DNA of 60,189 nt, taken from contig CAYUVH010000027.1 of NCBI GenBank assembly GCA_964448135.1, positions 1-60,189 of the forward strand. The letters are read 5' to 3'. Every line of letters starts with the position of its first letter. Position 1 is the stretch's first letter. The translations under genes were made by a program, and so were the position numbers. This DNA comes from CAYUVH01 sp964448135 (lineage in GTDB: Bacteria; Verrucomicrobiota; Verrucomicrobiia; Limisphaerales; UBA8199). Below are positions 51,753 to 60,125 of the stretch, piece by piece. The notes under the pieces were generated by a model. That model was given only the letters and a program-made list of their open reading frames with translations. It did no database searches and was not told where the DNA came from.

Positions 51753-53429
51753 ATGAAACGAATTTTGAGCGCAACCGCACTGGCCGCCGTAATGACAACC
51801 TCCACCCTTGCCAAAGACCCGCAACTCGCTCCCGATCTCGTCATCGTCAACGCCTCGGTGCACACCATGGACAAGTCGCAACCGCTGGCCGAGGCGGTCG
51901 CGATATCCGGCAACCGCATCGTGGCGATCGGGAAATCAAGCGACCTCAAGGCGCTGGCCGGCAAGCAGACGCGTGTGGTGGACGCAAAGGGCAGGGTGGT
52001 GTTCCCCGGTTTCAATGACTCCCACGTTCACTATTTGATGGGCGGCTTTTCGTTGTCGCGAGTGGATTTGCGTGACGCGACCTCGCCGGAAGAAATGGCC
52101 CGACGACTTTCGGAGTATGCGAAGAAGCAACCTAAGGGACGCTGGATTCTGGGCGGCGATTGGGACCACGAGAAGTGGCCCGGCGCGCCGCTGCCGACCA
52201 AGGAAATGATCGATGCCGCGACGCCGGATCATCCGGTGTGGGTCAACCGTCTCGACGGCCACATGTGCCTGGCGAACAGCCTCGCTCTGAAGCTGGCCGG
52301 CATCACCAAGGACACCAAGGATGTCCCTGGCGGCGAAATCGTGCGCGACGCAAAGACCGGCGAGCCGACCGGTGTTTTGAAGGATGCGGCGGAGGATCTC
52401 GTGGACAAAGCCATCCCTTCGTCGTCTTGGGAAGAAAAACATGCCGCAGCACTCGCCGCAACCGAGCACGCCGCGAAAATGGGCGTGACCAGCGTGACGG
52501 ACATGTCCGCGGGCGAGGACGTGGGGCTCTACCAATATATGGTCGAGCGCGGCGAAATGAAGAACCGCATGTATGCGATTCGTTCGGTGGTGTCATGGGA
52601 AGTTTTGAGGAATACCGGTGTCCGCGCCGCGTTCGGCAGCGACATGTTGCGGATCGGTGGACTCAAGGGATTTGCCGACGGCAGCCTCGGTTCGACCACG
52701 GCGCTGTTCTTCGAGCCCTACAATGATTCCCCCAAGACCAGCGGTTTGCTGTTCGATCAGATGCTGCCGGAGGGCATCATGCTTAAGCGTGTTGAGGGTC
52801 TCGACAAAGCAGGCCTGCAGGTGATGATTCATGCGATTGGCGACAAGGCGAATTACGAAATCCTGGATATCTACAAGCAGACAGCCGAGAAGAATGGCGA
52901 GCGCGATCGCCGTTTTCGCATCGAGCATGCGCAGCATTTGCGGCCGTCCGAGATCAAGCGATTTGGTTCGCAGCACGTGATTGCCTCGATGCAGCCGTAT
53001 CATGCGGCGGACGACGGCCGTTGGTGCGACAAACGCATCGGCCCGGAGCGCTCCAAAGGCACGTATGCCTTTCGATCGCTGCTAGACAGCGGTGCAGTAC
53101 TGGCGTTTGGTTCCGATTGGACAGTGGCGCCGTTGAATCCCATGGAAGGCATCAAGGCGGCAGTGACGCGTCAGACGTTGGATGGCAAGCATCCGACCGG
53201 CTGGATTCCGGAGCAGAAGATTTCCATTGATGAAGCCGTACGAGCCTACACGTGGGGCTCGGCGTACGCGGAGTTTGCCGACAAGGTCAAAGGCACGATC
53301 ACGGTCGGCAAGCTGGCGGACATTGTGATGCTGGACCGCGACATTTACAAAGGCGACCCGGCGGAGATCGACAAAGCGAAGGTCGTACTGACTATTTTGG
53401 ACGGCCAGGTGGTACACGAAGCAAAGTAG
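51753..53429 (+). CDS. Exported amidohydrolase (YtcJ/amidohydrolase-3 type)
   Basis: The 558-residue protein has a signal peptide (KRILSATALAAVMTTSTLA), the amidohydrolase metal sites DSHVHYLMGG, VMIHAIGDKAN and RIEHAQHLRP, and a final Asp in AFGSDWTVAP. These fit metal-dependent hydrolases of the YtcJ type, whose substrates are mostly unknown amides or esters. The ATG at 51753 precedes the signal; the frame to 51591 has none. The pseudouridine synthase gene starts 18 bases after its stop. Confidence 0.87.
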   Translation: MKRILSATALAAVMTTSTLAKDPQLAPDLVIVNASVHTMDKSQPLAEAVAISGNRIVAIGKSSDLKALAGKQTRVVDAKGRVVFPGFNDSHVHYLMGGFSLSRVDLRDATSPEEMARRLSEYAKKQPKGRWILGGDWDHEKWPGAPLPTKEMIDAATPDHPVWVNRLDGHMCLANSLALKLAGITKDTKDVPGGEIVRDAKTGEPTGVLKDAAEDLVDKAIPSSSWEEKHAAALAATEHAAKMGVTSVTDMSAGEDVGLYQYMVERGEMKNRMYAIRSVVSWEVLRNTGVRAAFGSDMLRIGGLKGFADGSLGSTTALFFEPYNDSPKTSGLLFDQMLPEGIMLKRVEGLDKAGLQVMIHAIGDKANYEILDIYKQTAEKNGERDRRFRIEHAQHLRPSEIKRFGSQHVIASMQPYHAADDGRWCDKRIGPERSKGTYAFRSLLDSGAVLAFGSDWTVAPLNPMEGIKAAVTRQTLDGKHPTGWIPEQKISIDEAVRAYTWGSAYAEFADKVKGTITVGKLADIVMLDRDIYKGDPAEIDKAKVVLTILDGQVVHEAK

Positions 53430-53447
53430 GCGCCGACGGCGAGTCAC

Positions 53448-54314
53448 GTGGCCAAGCCTAATTTCATCGAGTTGCCCACGGGCGACGTGTTCCCGATTCT
53501 TTACGAGGACCGGTCGGTGCTGGCCATAGACAAGCCGGCGGGCTGGATGCTGGTGCCATTCTCGTGGCAGAAAACCAGCCGCAATCTCCAGGCGGCACTT
53601 ACTTCCTCCATCGGCGCGGGCGATTTCTGGGCCCGGTCGCGCGGAATAAAATTTCTGCGATTCATTCACCGTCTCGATGCCGAGACGAGCGGGATTTTAT
53701 TGTTCGGCAAAAGCCCGGGCGCCCTGCGCTCCGTGGGAGCTTTGTTCGAGAGCCGGCGGATGGAGAAAGTCTATCTCGCCGTCGTCGAGGGGGAGCCGAA
53801 GCAGAAGGAATGGCTTTGCCGGTTGAGCATCGGGCCCGATGAAGAGGTGATCGGCAAAATGCGCGCGGGGGTCATGAGCGGTAAAGCGGCTGAGACGCAA
53901 TTTCGCGTGCTGGAAACCCGGCACGGAAAAACGCTGATCGAGGCTCATCCGTGGACGGGACGCACGCACCAGATTCGCGTGCATCTTGCGTCGGCGGGCA
54001 CGCCGGTTTACGGCGATGAGCTTTACGGGAGAAAGCCGCTTCGGCGGGATGAGTCCATGGGATTGCGGGCGATCGAGTTGGCGTATGCGGACCCTTTTAC
54101 GGGACGGCCGGTACGGATCAAAGCACCGGTGGAGGCGTTTCTGAAGGCGCAGGGATTCGGCCCCGAGGGAGAATCGAGTCAGCCGCCAGCGGGAGAGGTT
54201 ACGCCACGTAAGCCAGACGATCCGAGGCCGCGGGCTGGGGCCGGCCCAAATCCGCGTAGACCTGGCGAATCGAAGCCGCCTGGAGACCGCGGTAGATCGC
54301 ATCGGAATCGATGA
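53448..54314 (+). CDS. RluA-type RNA pseudouridine synthase
   Basis: The 288-residue protein has the RluA core: VLAIDKPAGWML, the catalytic Asp77 in FIHRLDAETSGILLFG, and HPWTGRTHQIRVHLAS. It turns a uridine of rRNA or tRNA into pseudouridine; which site is not clear. Start is GTG. The last 38 residues are basic and Pro/Arg-rich and lie in a 116-bp overlap with the convergent HglS gene, so this tail is probably not structured. Confidence 0.88.
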   Translation: MAKPNFIELPTGDVFPILYEDRSVLAIDKPAGWMLVPFSWQKTSRNLQAALTSSIGAGDFWARSRGIKFLRFIHRLDAETSGILLFGKSPGALRSVGALFESRRMEKVYLAVVEGEPKQKEWLCRLSIGPDEEVIGKMRAGVMSGKAAETQFRVLETRHGKTLIEAHPWTGRTHQIRVHLASAGTPVYGDELYGRKPLRRDESMGLRAIELAYADPFTGRPVRIKAPVEAFLKAQGFGPEGESSQPPAGEVTPRKPDDPRPRAGAGPNPRRPGESKPPGDRGRSHRNR

Positions 54315-55872
54315 TCTTGCGACCCATGATTTTCTCGAGGGTCTCGCGGGTGTAAACCGGTTTGGCCGCAGCGGTGGATTTGGTGCCGTATTGGCCGAGG
54401 TTGGAGGCGAATATTCCGGCGGCGCTGATGGGGAGGAAATCCTCGTACCGCAAACCATCCACGCGCACGTAGCCGAGACGGACTAATTCGTCGAGGTCGG
54501 CGGTGGCCATGGTGCGACCGGCCCTGGCCTCGCGGCCTTTTTCGGTCGCGCTGTAGCGGCCGTAAACGAGTTTCTTCGCGAGGAGTTCGGGAAGCGTTTT
54601 CGGCAACGCGGAGAAGGCATGGGCGTACTCACGCAGGTAAGCTTCGTAATCTTGTTGCGCGAGTTTCGGATTTTTGGCGCGCGCGGCTTCGGCGGCGGCG
54701 AGGGCCTGGTCGTAAAGTTCGCGACCTGCCGGCGTGGTGGCGTAGAAGCGTTGTTCGATTTCGCCGAAACGGGCGGTGTGTTCCGCGTTGACGGTGGTGC
54801 CGTCGGGCTGGGTGAAGACAACGGCCTCGGTCAGCGCTTTGTAACTGTCCTGGCGAAGCAGCACAGGGGTTTCAGTGGGCGGGCCTTCGGTGAAATCCTT
54901 GAAGCCGGAATGGCGCAGCTTGCTGAGCTGGAGATCGGGTTTCTGCAGGCGGCGGTTGAAATCTTCCGCGAGTTTGCGGGTGACGTCGGCGGGAACCGTC
55001 GCTTGGCCGTACGCGTCGATTTCTTCGTCGGTGAGGTACTTGAAGTGGAGGCGAAGGTAGTCTTTGTCCGCCAGCCGCTGGAACTGCTCCAGCGTGCGGG
55101 TGGCGCGTTTGAGATGCTCCGCGGGCGAAAGTTCGCCGAGGCAGAACTTCATGGCGTCGGTGTAGAGATCAATCCACAACGTGTTGGGCGTGAGGTGGTT
55201 TAGATGGTGGCGCTCGAAGCAGGCGATATCGGCGGCAATCTTGAAACCAGACTGCGATAAAACGTGATACAGACCGTTATCCTGGGCGCGACCGGTCCAT
55301 TTGAAGATGCGCGTGACGGCTTCCTGGACGAGTTCGTGGGCGTCATTCCAGTCGAGGCCACCCTGGGTCTCGTTCTTGCGGACGAGTTCCTTGGCGCGGT
55401 CCGAAAACACTTCGCGGGTCGCGAGCAGGGATTCGATGCGCTGGCGGAGTTCGGGATCGAAGTAATCTGTCACCAGCAGAGAGGTAAAAACGCGATGCTC
55501 CGGATTTACCGAGGAGCGAAAAGCGGTGGCGATGACCGGCTGGCTTTTGGCGCCGACATTGGTCATGTCGTAGAAATTGTGCGGTTCCAGGCCGAAGGCG
55601 GCAAAGAAGCCGGTGATCCACTTGTATTCGTCAGGCCGGCCGATGCGGATGGCGCCGTGGCGTTCGCCGCTGGTCTTCTCAAGTTGGGCGGCGGTGATGC
55701 TGAAGCCGGGATGGAGCTCTGCCAGCAGGGAGCAGATGGTTTCGTTGCAGACGCGGTTCGCGAGCAGCGATTTGTCGTACAGCGGAACTTCCTTGCCGAA
55801 CATCGTGGATAGCTCGGCAAAGAGCTTGTGCTGCATCTGAATTTTGTCGGCGAAACCAGTTGCCATAGTCAT
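54199..55872 (-). CDS. 2-oxoadipate dioxygenase/decarboxylase (HglS/DUF1338, YdcJ-like)
   Basis: The 557-residue protein belongs to the DUF1338 family, whose characterised member HglS turns 2-oxoadipate into D-2-hydroxyglutarate in D-lysine breakdown, using Fe(II) and O2. The blocks SGERHGAIRIGRPDEY and FERHHLNHLTPNTLWID carry two of the likely metal ligands; an acidic third ligand is expected downstream but was not placed with certainty. It is longer than typical family members (about 450). ATG 55872 is chosen; ATG 55866 is possible. No other lysine-breakdown gene is nearby. It overlaps the pseudouridine synthase gene by 116 bases. Confidence 0.85.
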   Translation of the reverse strand: MTMATGFADKIQMQHKLFAELSTMFGKEVPLYDKSLLANRVCNETICSLLAELHPGFSITAAQLEKTSGERHGAIRIGRPDEYKWITGFFAAFGLEPHNFYDMTNVGAKSQPVIATAFRSSVNPEHRVFTSLLVTDYFDPELRQRIESLLATREVFSDRAKELVRKNETQGGLDWNDAHELVQEAVTRIFKWTGRAQDNGLYHVLSQSGFKIAADIACFERHHLNHLTPNTLWIDLYTDAMKFCLGELSPAEHLKRATRTLEQFQRLADKDYLRLHFKYLTDEEIDAYGQATVPADVTRKLAEDFNRRLQKPDLQLSKLRHSGFKDFTEGPPTETPVLLRQDSYKALTEAVVFTQPDGTTVNAEHTARFGEIEQRFYATTPAGRELYDQALAAAEAARAKNPKLAQQDYEAYLREYAHAFSALPKTLPELLAKKLVYGRYSATEKGREARAGRTMATADLDELVRLGYVRVDGLRYEDFLPISAAGIFASNLGQYGTKSTAAAKPVYTRETLEKIMGRKIIDSDAIYRGLQAASIRQVYADLGRPQPAASDRLAYVA

Positions 55873-55984
55873 CGTTACCAATTTCCCTTTCCGTGGCGCT
55901 ACGAGCGACGAACCACCGCTCAAAGCTGGCGTTGGAAGGGATTTTTGTCAACTTTGACTGCGACGCCGCAGCGCGTCAACAATC

Positions 55985-56458
55985 GTGCCGCAATCCGCAA
56001 ATATTGGTGGCGACCCGCTCCCGGATGGGCTGCGTTTTGGCGCCTCACCCATTCATGGGACGGGTGTGTTCGCCGTGCGACGGTTTGCCGCCGGTGAGCG
56101 CGTCGTTGAGTACGTCGGCGAGATCATCTCGCAGGTGGAATCACGACGGCGCTGCGAGAAAAGCAACACGTTCATATTTCGGCTGGACGAGGAACGCGAC
56201 CTGGACGGAAACGTGGAATGGAACCCGGCACGATTTGTAAATCACAGTTGCGCTCCGAATTGTGACGCGGAGCTGCTGGAGGGGCGTATCTTTCTCGTCG
56301 CGCGGCGAGAAATTGCGGCGGGGAAGGAGATCACTTTCAACTACGGTTACGATTTGGAGGATTACAGGGATTATCCGTGTCACTGTGGCGCACGGGAATG
56401 CGTCGGCTACATGGTAGCGGAGGAATTCTTTCCCGATTTGCGTTTGCGGCGGGAGTGA
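55985..56458 (+). CDS. SET-domain protein (lysine methyltransferase-like)
   Basis: The 157-residue protein is a compact SET domain. It shows GTGVFAVRRFAAGERVVEYV near the start, ARFVNHSCAPNC (NHSC at 86-89) and EITFNYGYDLEDY with Tyr120, and then post-SET cysteines at 132, 134 and 139. SET enzymes transfer methyl from SAM to lysine, mostly on histones in eukaryotes. In bacteria the targets are mostly unknown. The start is GTG 55985. It overlaps the convergent MutM gene by 52 bases. Confidence 0.85.
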   Translation: MPQSANIGGDPLPDGLRFGASPIHGTGVFAVRRFAAGERVVEYVGEIISQVESRRRCEKSNTFIFRLDEERDLDGNVEWNPARFVNHSCAPNCDAELLEGRIFLVARREIAAGKEITFNYGYDLEDYRDYPCHCGARECVGYMVAEEFFPDLRLRRE

Positions 56459-57306
56459 GGCTGGCAGGTTGGACAGAAAAACGTGCTGCGCGCGGACTGG
56501 ACGACGCGGAGAATCTTCGTGCGGCATCGTGCGCAAGGTTTGCCGGCGCGGTCGTAAACGCGGAGACGTTCCTCGTAGTAATCGGGCGCGCCCGGCGCGC
56601 TGCCAAAGTAGAACAATCCGTCCGAGCCGCCGGTGCCCGAGTAGTTCAACGGCAAGGTGCTGCCGCTGCGAATCGCTTCGGCAAGCACACGCTGAATACA
56701 GCGCCAAAGTCGTTTGATTTGTTGCGGATCCAGATCCCGCGCGGGTTTGAGCGGGGAAATGCGGGCGCGATGCAAGGCTTCGCTCGCGTAAATATTTCCG
56801 ACGCCAGCGACGAGGCTTTGGTCGAGGAGTTTGACTTTGATCGGCTGCGAGGAGCGCTTCAGAGCGGAGACGAAGGACTCGGGCGGCGAAGGAGAGTCCA
56901 AAGGTTCCGGCCCCAGCGCGGCGAGGGAACGATCGTCCAGAGTGAGGCGGCCGAAGTAGCGGGTGTCTTCGAAAACGAAATTTTCCCGGCCCAGGTTGAG
57001 CACTACCGCGGCGTGTTTGGGCAGGGGCGCGTCGGCGGATTGGAGATACATCCGGCCAGTCATGCCGAGATGGCCGACGAGGAGAAGGGGGCGCAGGGTT
57101 TTGGTGGTGCGCAATTGAAAGACGAGATACTTGCCGCGACGCGAGAGCGACAGGAAGCGCGCGCTACGGAGCGCGCGGGTGAGGCTCTGGATCGTCGTGG
57201 GCTCGATGACTTTTGTTCGATTAACGCGAACGGAGCGGATGGACCGGCCCTTGATCAGCGGTGCGAGGTGGCGGACGAGGACTTCGACTTCGGGCAGTTC
57301 AGGCAC
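56407..57306 (-). CDS. mutM: Formamidopyrimidine-DNA glycosylase (Fpg/MutM)
   Basis: The 299-residue protein starts at GTG, so the mature protein begins with the catalytic PELPEVEV (Pro2 and Glu3). It has the H2TH segment (LLDQSLVAGVGNIYASEAL) and a zinc finger with CARCRTKILRV and FFCPTCQ. It removes 8-oxoguanine and other oxidised bases and then cuts the strand. The GTG start is fixed by the need for Pro at position 2; an upstream ATG at 57366 would block it. Confidence 0.95.
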   Translation of the reverse strand: MPELPEVEVLVRHLAPLIKGRSIRSVRVNRTKVIEPTTIQSLTRALRSARFLSLSRRGKYLVFQLRTTKTLRPLLLVGHLGMTGRMYLQSADAPLPKHAAVVLNLGRENFVFEDTRYFGRLTLDDRSLAALGPEPLDSPSPPESFVSALKRSSQPIKVKLLDQSLVAGVGNIYASEALHRARISPLKPARDLDPQQIKRLWRCIQRVLAEAIRSGSTLPLNYSGTGGSDGLFYFGSAPGAPDYYEERLRVYDRAGKPCARCRTKILRVVQSARSTFFCPTCQPHSRRKRKSGKNSSATM

Positions 57307-57313
57307 GGGGCGA

Positions 57314-57341
57314 AGGCTAAAGGCTGAAGGCTGAAGTCTAA
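57314..57341. repeat. Heptameric tandem repeat, four units
   Basis: Units AGGCTAA, AGGCTGA, AGGCTGA and AGTCTAA, eight bases upstream of the MutM start codon. It is in the mutM 5' region and could vary in copy number. Confidence 0.75.
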
Positions 57342-57469
57342 AGTGGGAAATGGGAACGGACAGCAAAGCGAGAATTGGGATTAGGATTATGAGTTTGATT
57401 AGGAGGGCTGGGAACAGGCTGTAACCAGTACTGGGGACTGGTTGGGGCGGGGGATTCAGGTAGATTGAG

Positions 57470-57583
57470 GGTGTCTGAACGATGCAAAAGCGCAGTATTC
57501 AGACCGTGTGTAGGACTGAAAGGCGTAAATCTGCGGCGCCGCATCGAATGAGAATTTAAGTTGTGTTCTCAATGTAGAGTGTA
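57470..57583 (+). ncRNA. Candidate small RNA ending at a strong terminator
   Basis: Between MutM and the pseudopilin genes no protein gene is seen on the plus strand, yet a strong plus-strand terminator follows at 57584. Upstream of it a 7-bp stem (GTCTGAA with TTCAGAC) and a GAGAA/TTCTC stem can form, plus a self-complementary TGCGGCGCCGCA. This looks like a structured transcript of 100-150 bases. The 5' end is not known and no known RNA family was recognised. Confidence 0.35.
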
Positions 57584-57626
57584 GCAAACGGGCCGAGTGA
57601 AAACTCGGCCCGTTTGCTTTTTTAAT
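57584..57626 (+). terminator. Rho-independent terminator
   Basis: A perfect 14-bp stem (arm GCAAACGGGCCGAG) with loop TGAAAA, followed by TTTTTTAATTTTT. The reverse strand has no T-tract, so it works on a plus-strand transcript, although no plus-strand gene precedes it within about 1.1 kb. Confidence 0.92.
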
Positions 57627-57741
57627 TTTTCGTTTTTTTAATTATTTTTTTTAACGAAGGGGCCATAAACTTCGTTTGAAGTCCCCAAGTGACTAATAGA
57701 TATCTATTTATGTATTATTTTATCAATCTCTACTAAATCTA

Positions 57742-57770
57742 TTGACATAATAGATGTTATTTGGTTTTAT
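57742..57770 (+). promoter_or_regulatory. Sigma-70-type promoter
   Basis: A perfect TTGACA (57742-57747), 17 bases, then TTTTAT (57765-57770), inside an AT-rich stretch that is unusual for this genome. It would start a transcript near 57777, so the first pseudopilin gene begins at ATG 57841 and not at the in-frame ATG 57754, which lies inside the promoter. Confidence 0.5.
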
Positions 57771-57840
57771 TTTGTTCGCATTAGCGAGTGGGGCGTTAGC
57801 GCCTCCCGAACCCAATAACCGTTACAAACCGAAAGACCCT

Positions 57841-58626
57841 ATGAAAGCGAAGGAATCAGATGTCCCACTGGCCCGGCAGAGACCGGGGGAAGCCAAAGCC
57901 GATCATGCGTTTACGCTCATTGAGCTGCTGGTGGTGATCGCGATCATTGCCATCCTGGCGGGGATGCTCCTGCCGGCACTGGCGAAGGCAAAGGAAACCG
58001 CCAAGCAGACCGCGTGCTTGAACAATGTCCGGCAGATCGCGCTGGCCTACATTTCGTATCTTTCGGACAACAGCGACCGTTTCCTGGCGTACGTCACGGA
58101 GCGCACCGCGCCCGCGGGAACACCGGACACGCCGGAGGGCAGGGCGCCGTATTCGTATCGCCAACAGTTGCTCCAGTATTTGGGAGGCAGCACCAACGTG
58201 TTTAAATGCCCCAACGGCCCGGCGTGGCTGGATCCGCAGCCGGGGGCGTGGTTCAACACCGATTACGGGAACAACCACAACGAAGCCAATCTGCCCGGGG
58301 CCTCGCAGCAGGCCTGGTTTCAGGCGAATCCTGACTTTGGCTTCAATGAGACCGTGGTGGCCAGCACGCTGAGGAAGCCGTCGGAGTTCCTGATACTCGG
58401 AGACGCGGGCCGGTCCGACGGCACCGCTTCGCGCGGGGGCATGTATCCGCAACCGTGGGCCTTTGACATCAGCTCGCAGGCGCGGATGCTGGGCCGTCAC
58501 AAAAAGGGCGTGGCCAACATCACGTATGCCGATGGGCACGCGAAAGCCGCGAACACCAATCAGACCTGGCGATCGGTCCAGAACAACGACTGGCGGCGTT
58601 ACCAGATTACCGGGGACATCAACTGA
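57841..58626 (+). CDS. Pseudopilin-like protein (type II secretion/pilin fold)
   Basis: The 261-residue protein has a prepilin-type leader (ending KADHA, cut before Phe) and the N-terminal helix FTLIELLVVIAIIAIL. A DUF1559-like globular part follows, with CLNNVRQIALAYISYLSDN, and near the end RHKKGVANITYADGHAKA, the late DGH motif. These proteins are common in Planctomycetes and Verrucomicrobiota, where they are thought to be pseudopilins or surface proteins. It is followed on the same strand by a second member. Confidence 0.88.
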   Translation: MKAKESDVPLARQRPGEAKADHAFTLIELLVVIAIIAILAGMLLPALAKAKETAKQTACLNNVRQIALAYISYLSDNSDRFLAYVTERTAPAGTPDTPEGRAPYSYRQQLLQYLGGSTNVFKCPNGPAWLDPQPGAWFNTDYGNNHNEANLPGASQQAWFQANPDFGFNETVVASTLRKPSEFLILGDAGRSDGTASRGGMYPQPWAFDISSQARMLGRHKKGVANITYADGHAKAANTNQTWRSVQNNDWRRYQITGDIN

Positions 58627-58675
58627 ATCGTGCCGGGTGCGTCCGGGTTAAAAAGTTGACCATCAATTGGCCTGG

Positions 58676-58859
58676 CCCGGGGCAGGGAATGCAAAGCGCC
58701 TGCCCCGGCGGTCGTGGTATCGGCGGATCAGGGCCCCAAATATGGGCTGTGCGTAGAGACGCACAGTAGTTCAGGAGGCGGGACGGGAATATGGTTGGTG
58801 TGCATCACCGGGCGATGCATATTGACATGAAAATCCGTTTAAATCATCCTCAAAGCCTC
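58676..58859 (+). other. Intergenic region with three hairpins upstream of second pseudopilin gene
   Basis: The 233-bp gap after the first pseudopilin gene can form three stems: CGGGGCAGG with CCTGCCCCG (about 58678-58709), TGTGCGT with ACGCACA at 58748-58765, and TGCATC with GATGCA at 58801-58819. None has a T-tract. They could be a structured 5' leader for the second gene; no known riboswitch was recognised. Confidence 0.4.
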
Positions 58860-59696
58860 ATGAATCGTAAACCCCGTTTACATACCAAAGGCTTCACGCT
58901 CATTGAGCTGTTGGTCGTGATTGCGATCATCGCCATCCTCGCGGCGATGCTTCTGCCTGCCTTGTCCAAAGCCAAAACCAGAGCCCAACGGATTTACTGC
59001 ATCAACAATTTGAAGCAGATGAGCCTCTGCTGCAAGATGTACGCGGAAGACAACCTCGGGCGCCTGGCGTCTGCCTATCCCAGTTACGGCGGGTTTACGA
59101 ACAGCTGGTGTGGTGGGAACGCAGCCACGGGCGGTGGAGCGGGAAGTTATGTTTACGAAGGCTCGAACCCCAATGGCATCATGAGCGGGTCGATTTGGCC
59201 CTATACGGGCAAGAATCTCGGAATTTATCACTGCCCGGCGGACGTTCGGAAAGCCACTGCCGCTGCCGCACCTTACAAGGACCTCCCGATTTTGCGCAGT
59301 ATTTCGATGAATTCGTTCATGGGGGGGACCAGTTTCGGAGCCAGCTCAACCTGGAGCCCGTTGAATCCCGGAAACGCCCAAGACCCGAATTTCCCGGTTT
59401 ATGTGAAAGAAACGGAAATTCGCCAGCCTGCGGCGACGTGGCTGGTCGCTGATGAGGACCAGGAAAGCATCAACGATTGCATGTTGCTTGTGGACGTTGG
59501 TGGCAGCCGGCGGTTTCTCGACTTGCCCGCAAGAGCCCACAACTTTGGTTATGGCATCAATTTTTGGGACGGCCACGCGGAGACCTATGTCCTTCGAGAT
59601 CCCGCGAGCAGGACTTGGACCACGACCACTGCGGCTCCGGCGGGCGGGTTGAATGATTGGAGCAAATTGGTGAGCGTGACCACCCATCCCTATTGA
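58860..59696 (+). CDS. Pseudopilin-like protein (type II secretion/pilin fold)
   Basis: The 278-residue protein has a short basic leader (MNRKPRLHTKG) and the FTLIELLVVIAIIAIL helix, then INNLKQMSLCCKMYAEDNLG and the late NFWDGHAETYVL. It differs from the first member in its central part. The start is uncertain: ATG 58827 or 58815 would give longer leaders. It ends two bases before the lipoprotein gene, which is read on the same transcript. Confidence 0.87.
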   Translation: MNRKPRLHTKGFTLIELLVVIAIIAILAAMLLPALSKAKTRAQRIYCINNLKQMSLCCKMYAEDNLGRLASAYPSYGGFTNSWCGGNAATGGGAGSYVYEGSNPNGIMSGSIWPYTGKNLGIYHCPADVRKATAAAAPYKDLPILRSISMNSFMGGTSFGASSTWSPLNPGNAQDPNFPVYVKETEIRQPAATWLVADEDQESINDCMLLVDVGGSRRFLDLPARAHNFGYGINFWDGHAETYVLRDPASRTWTTTTAAPAGGLNDWSKLVSVTTHPY

Positions 59697-59697
59697 T

Positions 59698-60039
59698 ATG
59701 ATCATGAAGCTCCGGCACTTCGGAATACTGGTCCTCGTTGCGTCGCTTTTTCTCGGATGCTCGAAGTCATCGAGCGGCGGGGGCGCGGTGAAAGACGTGG
59801 ATCTGGGAACCGTCGAAATGTCCTATAACACGCCCCTTAAGAAGGATTTGGGGGACAAGGTTTCGGTGACCTTTACCGCCCGTCCCATGGACGCCAACTC
59901 GTTTGAATTGCTGGCGGTCATGGAAGGACCGGGCCGCAAGCCGGTCAATACGCGCACAGCTCCTGCCCCGTTGAATCAGCCGATGCAACTGGCATTCGGA
60001 GAGGGAGTAACGATCAAGTTTGTCCCGGTTGTGAAGTAA
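59698..60039 (+). CDS. Small lipoprotein of unknown function
   Basis: The 113-residue protein has the lipoprotein signal KLRHFGILVLVASLFLGC and a Ser/Gly-rich linker, then a beta-rich part (VSVTFTARPMDANSFELLAV). Its gene follows the second pseudopilin gene by one base after the stop, so a joint function is likely. Family not recognised. The ATG at 59698 or 59704 starts it. Confidence 0.78.
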   Translation: MIMKLRHFGILVLVASLFLGCSKSSSGGGAVKDVDLGTVEMSYNTPLKKDLGDKVSVTFTARPMDANSFELLAVMEGPGRKPVNTRTAPAPLNQPMQLAFGEGVTIKFVPVVK

Positions 60040-60053
60040 TCTGTTTTGCAAAA

Positions 60054-60092
60054 AGGAAAAGGGCCGGCTCAACCAAGAGCCGGCCCTTTTTG
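60054..60092. terminator. Bidirectional rho-independent terminator
   Basis: A 10-bp stem (arm GGGCCGGCTC) with loop AACCAA, flanked by an A-rich run on the left and CTTTTTG on the right. Both strands have a T-rich tail, which suits the convergent lipoprotein gene and the minus-strand frame at 60126. Confidence 0.85.
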
Positions 60093-60125
60093 TTTGGGGG
60101 ACTTTATAGATTCGCCGGGTAACCA

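Noticed and set aside
58740..58819. c-di-GMP or other known riboswitch upstream of the second pseudopilin
   Set aside because: The hairpins are real, but the conserved core sequences of the known classes were not found.
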